From: Solea solea
Taxonomy: Eukaryota; Chordata; Actinopteri; Pleuronectiformes; Soleidae
Reading direction: 5' to 3'
Assembly (NCBI RefSeq): GCF_958295425.1
Contig: NC_081136.1
Span: forward strand, 29,626,077-29,690,076
Length of the DNA: 64,000 nt
Shown: one piece after another, positions 60,221 through 64,000 of the stretch
How the letters are laid out: each line of letters starts with the position of its first letter
Position numbering within the stretch: the stretch's first letter is position 1
The notes under the pieces: generated by a model
What the model was told of the DNA's origin: nothing
The model's input: only the letters and a program-made list of their open reading frames with translations
Database searches by the model: none
Made by a program: the position numbers and the translations under genes

Positions 60221-60284
60221 AATATGCCGTATTAATTCCTTTTTTTATATATATACTCTATTGTCTCGTGTGAGCTTTTCCGTC

Positions 60285-60375
60285 TTTTACTTCTTCTGTC
60301 TTTTATCCATTATTCTGTACAGCACTTTGGTCCACTGTGTTTAAAATACTTCAAATAAAGTTGTATTGGATTGGA
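60285..60375 (+). repeat. LINE-like 3' tail fragment
   Basis: TGTACAGCACTTTGGTCCAC then TTAAAATACTTCAAATAAAG is a standard fish LINE terminus. Confidence 0.65.
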
Positions 60376-60399
60376 TCATTTCAAAATATAAGTGGTTGT

Positions 60400-60570
60400 T
60401 TTAATATGCAACAATTAAAAAAAACACATTTATGATGCAAAATTAATCTATTCATTTAAAAATAAAAACATATAGAAATGACTCGTTACAACTTGATATT
60501 GTTTGGAGGGCCACATGAAATCGATTGGAGGGCCACCTGTGGCCCACGGGCCGCAACTTTGAGGCCACTG
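60400..60570 (-). mobile_element. hAT-type element fragment, reverse copy
   Basis: Ends in GCAACTTTGAGGCCACTG, the inverted CAGTGGCCTCAAAG terminus. The interior is the reverse complement of 53235-53395. Confidence 0.7.
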
Positions 60571-60579
60571 ATCCAATCC

Positions 60580-61730
60580 ATAGGTCTGAAAGAGCCCATT
60601 CATCAAAAGCCAAACTCTTAACTGAAACGGTTTCAATATATCTGCATAACTTTAGCGTGTTAACTTTGTTACTGTGTTCAAGTACTAATAGTGAAAATAT
60701 TGCATGTGTGTGCTTGAAAAGGAGTGAAACAAACCCCACTGTGCCGGTGTGATTCAAAAACATTGGCTATGAACAGTCAGCCACGTGCAGCTCTGCCAAA
60801 ATCAGTGGCTTATTTACAAGGTCATTATTTAACTTGGCTTTCCCACCCCTCATTTTCTAATTCCGAATGACTATTTATTCTCCACCTGTACCACAGCCGA
60901 GGCTGCAGCTGAACTCCATAACCCTCTGTCCTCTCACGCGTCACGTCAAGTTGCCGTTACAAACAACCTATTAAGTGACCTATTTATCCGGGCCAATTCT
61001 GCTGGTTCACTTACCCCAATTACTTTGCCGGTGGAATGTCTATTCTGGACTGCTTCATATTGCCTTGTGTTTAAATCAATACTGTTGCAGAACAAGAAAG
61101 TGCTTCCGTGTGCTAACCCTCGCTGTAGCAATACCTACAGCCCCTTAAACGTATTACAGAAGATGAAGTCTTTTCTTTTAAAGTGTCGGGTGCAGCTATG
61201 CTGTATCTGCTGTTCTTGAAAGGCAGACCAAAGGAATCCCACTTTTATCAGTTTCCTTTCCCTTGTTTTTTTGTAAGATAGTAACCTTTACACCTGCATG
61301 TCTTCATGTGTTCACAATGATTTGCATTTTTTCTCAGTGCAGGCTCCCGCAGGCTCAAGAATGTTTCAGGATGTCAGTTCCATTTACTTATGAGGCCGTA
61401 CAAGTGCATTTTCTGCAAGTGAGACGTCAGTGGCTGTCAGTCAGGGGAAATTAACAAGTCTGCTGATTGCACTGCTGGTAATTACAGAGTGCAGCTGGAG
61501 CAGTTGCTGTGTCAAAGCCTGGGAGATATTTTAAGCTTACGTCTGTCCTTTTGCTCCAAACAGCCTGGTCAAATAATTCTCTGCAGAGGATCAGCAAAGC
61601 ACTCTTAAGTGACCGCAGACTATATCTGTGACCAGCGAGGTTAGAAGACGCGGTGTCATAAAGATGTCATAAGCGCTGGGTGAATTGTCCACAAAATCAA
61701 ATGTGTGTGTTTTAGCGCGGTATTCAAGCA
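60580..61730. other. Intergenic; no gene seen
   Basis: High-complexity sequence; nothing recognised. Confidence 0.45.
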
Positions 61731-61736
61731 ACACAC

Positions 61737-62045
61737 ATGGCTCTTCTTGGCTCTTCCACGATACAGGTCAATCCATCCTTTTTGCTTTGTCATTAAAGAC
61801 AGTACCTGGCACCTGGTACTTGTTTTAGTTCTGGTGTGAGCCGAACAATGCCGAACTGTGGATCAGTTAAAAAGACTTTTGAAAAAAATCCTGAAAATAT
61901 GCGTTAATCTCCAACGTTTAGCAAGGAAATTCCTAAAATCTCAATATTTAACAGAGAAGTCTGGTGTACTTAGCGAAACAAAGTTCCTGGTACCCAAACT
62001 GCGCTGAGTCGGGTCGTGCCGAGCCAAGTCATGCTGGAAGAAGCA
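61737..62045. mobile_element. Palindromic GTACC MITE, decayed copy
   Basis: AGTACCTGGCACCTGGTACT and GCCGAACTGTGGATCAGTTAAAAAGACTTTTGAAAAAAATCCTGAAAATATGCGTTAATCTCC match the interior of 38249-38736; the right end is GTCGTGCCGAGCCAAGTCATG. Confidence 0.65.
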
Positions 62046-62049
62046 ATTA

Positions 62050-63490
62050 GTGTGTTTCTTAAAATGAATTGTTCATACCTGAATGTACTCTTTGCTCATC
62101 TGATTATTAAGGAGGTTGTGTCGATTAATCAACATGGCTTCTGTTTACATATTTTTAAATACCCTCCATAGATCATGTGGTGGATTGGTCAACATCCACA
62201 CGGCATTTTTACCAAACAAAAAAAAGAAGTATAAGACAGTATTCCCAGTTTTTATTCAAATGTAACTATTATGAACTAAATGACTATGCAAATATGCAAT
62301 CTTTAAGTGGTAATATTATGAAAACACAAATTCTGTCTCCATCCCAATCCAGCACACAGTCATACTCATCAATACCACATAGATCGAAGAAACAGGCATG
62401 TTTCTGACCTAATAATCCAAGCCCGTCAGCCTGACTCAACAGAGTTGGGCCTGCTACAGTATGTATTGTAGGAAAGAAAGCAACCATCTACTCTCCTCCA
62501 CAGAAACACACAAGCGCAGAGACTTATTGCAGCACTTACTCTGCCGCCTCAGGCTGCTCTGTGCTTGAGTTTGTCCTTTAACAATATCTTCACATTTGCA
62601 GAGGAGTGAATCATCCCATTCAATGCGCGAGTCAGTGCATAAATTGTGTCTTTTTAGAAAGCCTCCTCTTTTTATTTATTTTTTTATTAATTTTTAAATT
62701 CAGCCAGAGCAGCACAGTCATCCCACCCACACATCACCACAACCAGAAAAGAGAACACAGACTCTGTTGTGACACTTTCCTCTGAACGGGCCAAATGACA
62801 AGTTAGCAAAGCCTTTTTCCGAGGGAAAAGATGTCAGATAGTCAAAGTCACGTACTGTATATTCTTGAAACTAACAGGACGTAGTATGAGTCCAAGTAAT
62901 AAGAGGAGTTGGAGGAGTGGAGTGTTACATTTTGGCCGTTTTAATTGTAGTGGTGTGTGCATTAGTCACAGCTCTTGAATGAAGTAGCCGTGAGATGCTG
63001 TCTGTTCAAGGCTTAGAATAACAACGTAATGAAGAAAGAAATACGCTTTTCCCAAGAGCCACTTTAGAGAGCATTACTTATAATCATAGCTCATAAAGTA
63101 AGTTATTTGAACGGCTGCTGTGGGGGTGTGTTTTAGAAAAAAAAGATAACTTTTCAGAGAAAATATGAATTTCCCTATGTCAGCTGGGACAAGTGGCATG
63201 AATGGATGAAGATCTATGTGCTTCATAAGTCAAGAGCTGATTTTTTTTGTACTTTCAGTTATCATCAGGGATTTCCTGTTTTATTTTGGTATTTGTTTTG
63301 TTTTGTTTTCTCGGCTCAGATCATTTACATCCTGTGTCCTCATTACGTATTTTCCCTTTCAGTCTACTGCATACAGTGTCGTAATGTATCAAAGTACAAA
63401 AACTTCCTCCCTGTGCTTGCGTACAAAATTCCTTATCTGCACTTTATTTATATTTCGAGCAACTGTTGTGCTTTTACTCCAGTACATGTC
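62050..63490. other. Intergenic; no gene seen
   Basis: AT-rich; the 96- and 140-codon frames starting at 63206 and 63216 overlap each other, run into a SINE and lack coding character. Confidence 0.45.
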
Positions 63491-63499
63491 CCCTGACTG

Positions 63500-63707
63500 T
63501 CTTCGTTACTTGCCACTACCAAATACATTCAGAAGTCTTAATGACCGTTCAAAGCTGCTTTACTCTACAGTTGTCACCCATTCACCCATTCACCCATTCA
63601 CTCTCGCATTCAAGGGTCTTGCCCAAGGACCCACATAGACATGGGAGCCAAACCCACAACCTTCCAGTTGAAAGATGACTCGCTGTACCACTGAGCTATT
63701 ATCGCTC
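63500..63707 (-). mobile_element. tRNA-derived SINE, reverse copy
   Basis: The reverse complement begins with AGGAGCGATAATAGCTCAGT (A-box), then TTTCAACTGGAAGGTTG, the same text as at 35130. The B-box is degenerate (GGTTTGGCTCC). It includes a short CCATTCACCC tandem run in the body. Confidence 0.75.
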
Positions 63708-63724
63708 CTGTCGCTCCTATCTTT

Positions 63725-63845
63725 TATTAATTCTTTTACTTCTTAAACTTAAGTACATTTTATATTTGAAAATGACTTTTGATATTAAGTACTATAAATG
63801 TCATATACTTTTAAGACTTTACTTTTACTCAAGCAATATTGTGAA
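63725..63845 (+). mobile_element. Fragment of TACTTGAGTA-family element
   Basis: CTTAAACTTAAGTACATTTT and ACTTTACTTTTACTCAAGCA match the family seen at 11140-11610. Confidence 0.5.
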
Positions 63846-64000
63846 AGGTGACTTCAGCTTTTACCAAAGTCAAGACTGACTGCATATATATATACTCACA
63901 CTTTTACATTACCCCTCACCATTATCTACTCTTTCTGATACCAGCAGTAATTACCAGTTCATACCTTTGCCTTAATTCTGTGTGGACTGATATTTTTCTT

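Noticed and set aside
63580..63603. CCATTCACCC tandem run as a CRISPR-like or minisatellite array
   Set aside because: Three short units inside a SINE copy; no spacers.

Overview
This is nuclear DNA from a vertebrate, almost certainly a ray-finned (teleost, probably percomorph) fish. It is AT-rich and CpG-depleted. It carries many short microsatellites, fish-type tRNA-derived SINE copies, several families of small terminal-inverted-repeat transposons and a decayed hAT transposase. There are no operons, and nearly all long open frames are chance or repeat-derived.

Two protein-coding genes can be supported, both on the minus strand. At 45999-47114 lies an intact single-coding-exon GPCR of 371 residues, recognised as gpr85 (SREB2). 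Its last exon begins at a strong splice acceptor (47284/47285). A matching donor at 48309 and a CpG-rich block with an NRF1-type palindrome (48813-48823) give a plausible two-exon transcript. The 5' UTR contains a 38-codon upstream ORF, and a poly(A) signal near 44206 suggests a 3' UTR of about 1.8 kb. At 52223-52411 lies a 62-codon single-pass membrane micropeptide recognised as smim30. It has a strong Kozak context, its own poly(A) signal (52128-52133) and a compact CpG-rich promoter. In mammals GPR85 and SMIM30 are also neighbours (human 7q31), so this is a conserved pair.

Layout: 1-44,180 is a gene desert downstream of gpr85, a mix of high-complexity sequence (some looks like conserved non-coding DNA) and dispersed repeats. 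44,180-48,960 is gpr85. 48,960-52,100 is the interval between the genes; a complete-looking DNA transposon of about 925 bp fills its first third. 52,100-52,540 is smim30. 52,540-64,000 is intergenic and repeat-rich (AT arrays, LINE 3' tails, MITEs, a SINE).

No CRISPR, prokaryotic system, viral gene or canonical tRNA/rRNA gene was seen. I found no clearly new biological system. The most useful observations are the smim30 micropeptide next to gpr85, the gpr85 uORF and promoter structure, a 230-bp inverted repeat pair, a three-copy piggyBac-like MITE family, and several candidate enhancers or exons in the desert. All identifications are from sequence recognition by eye; no alignment or search was run.
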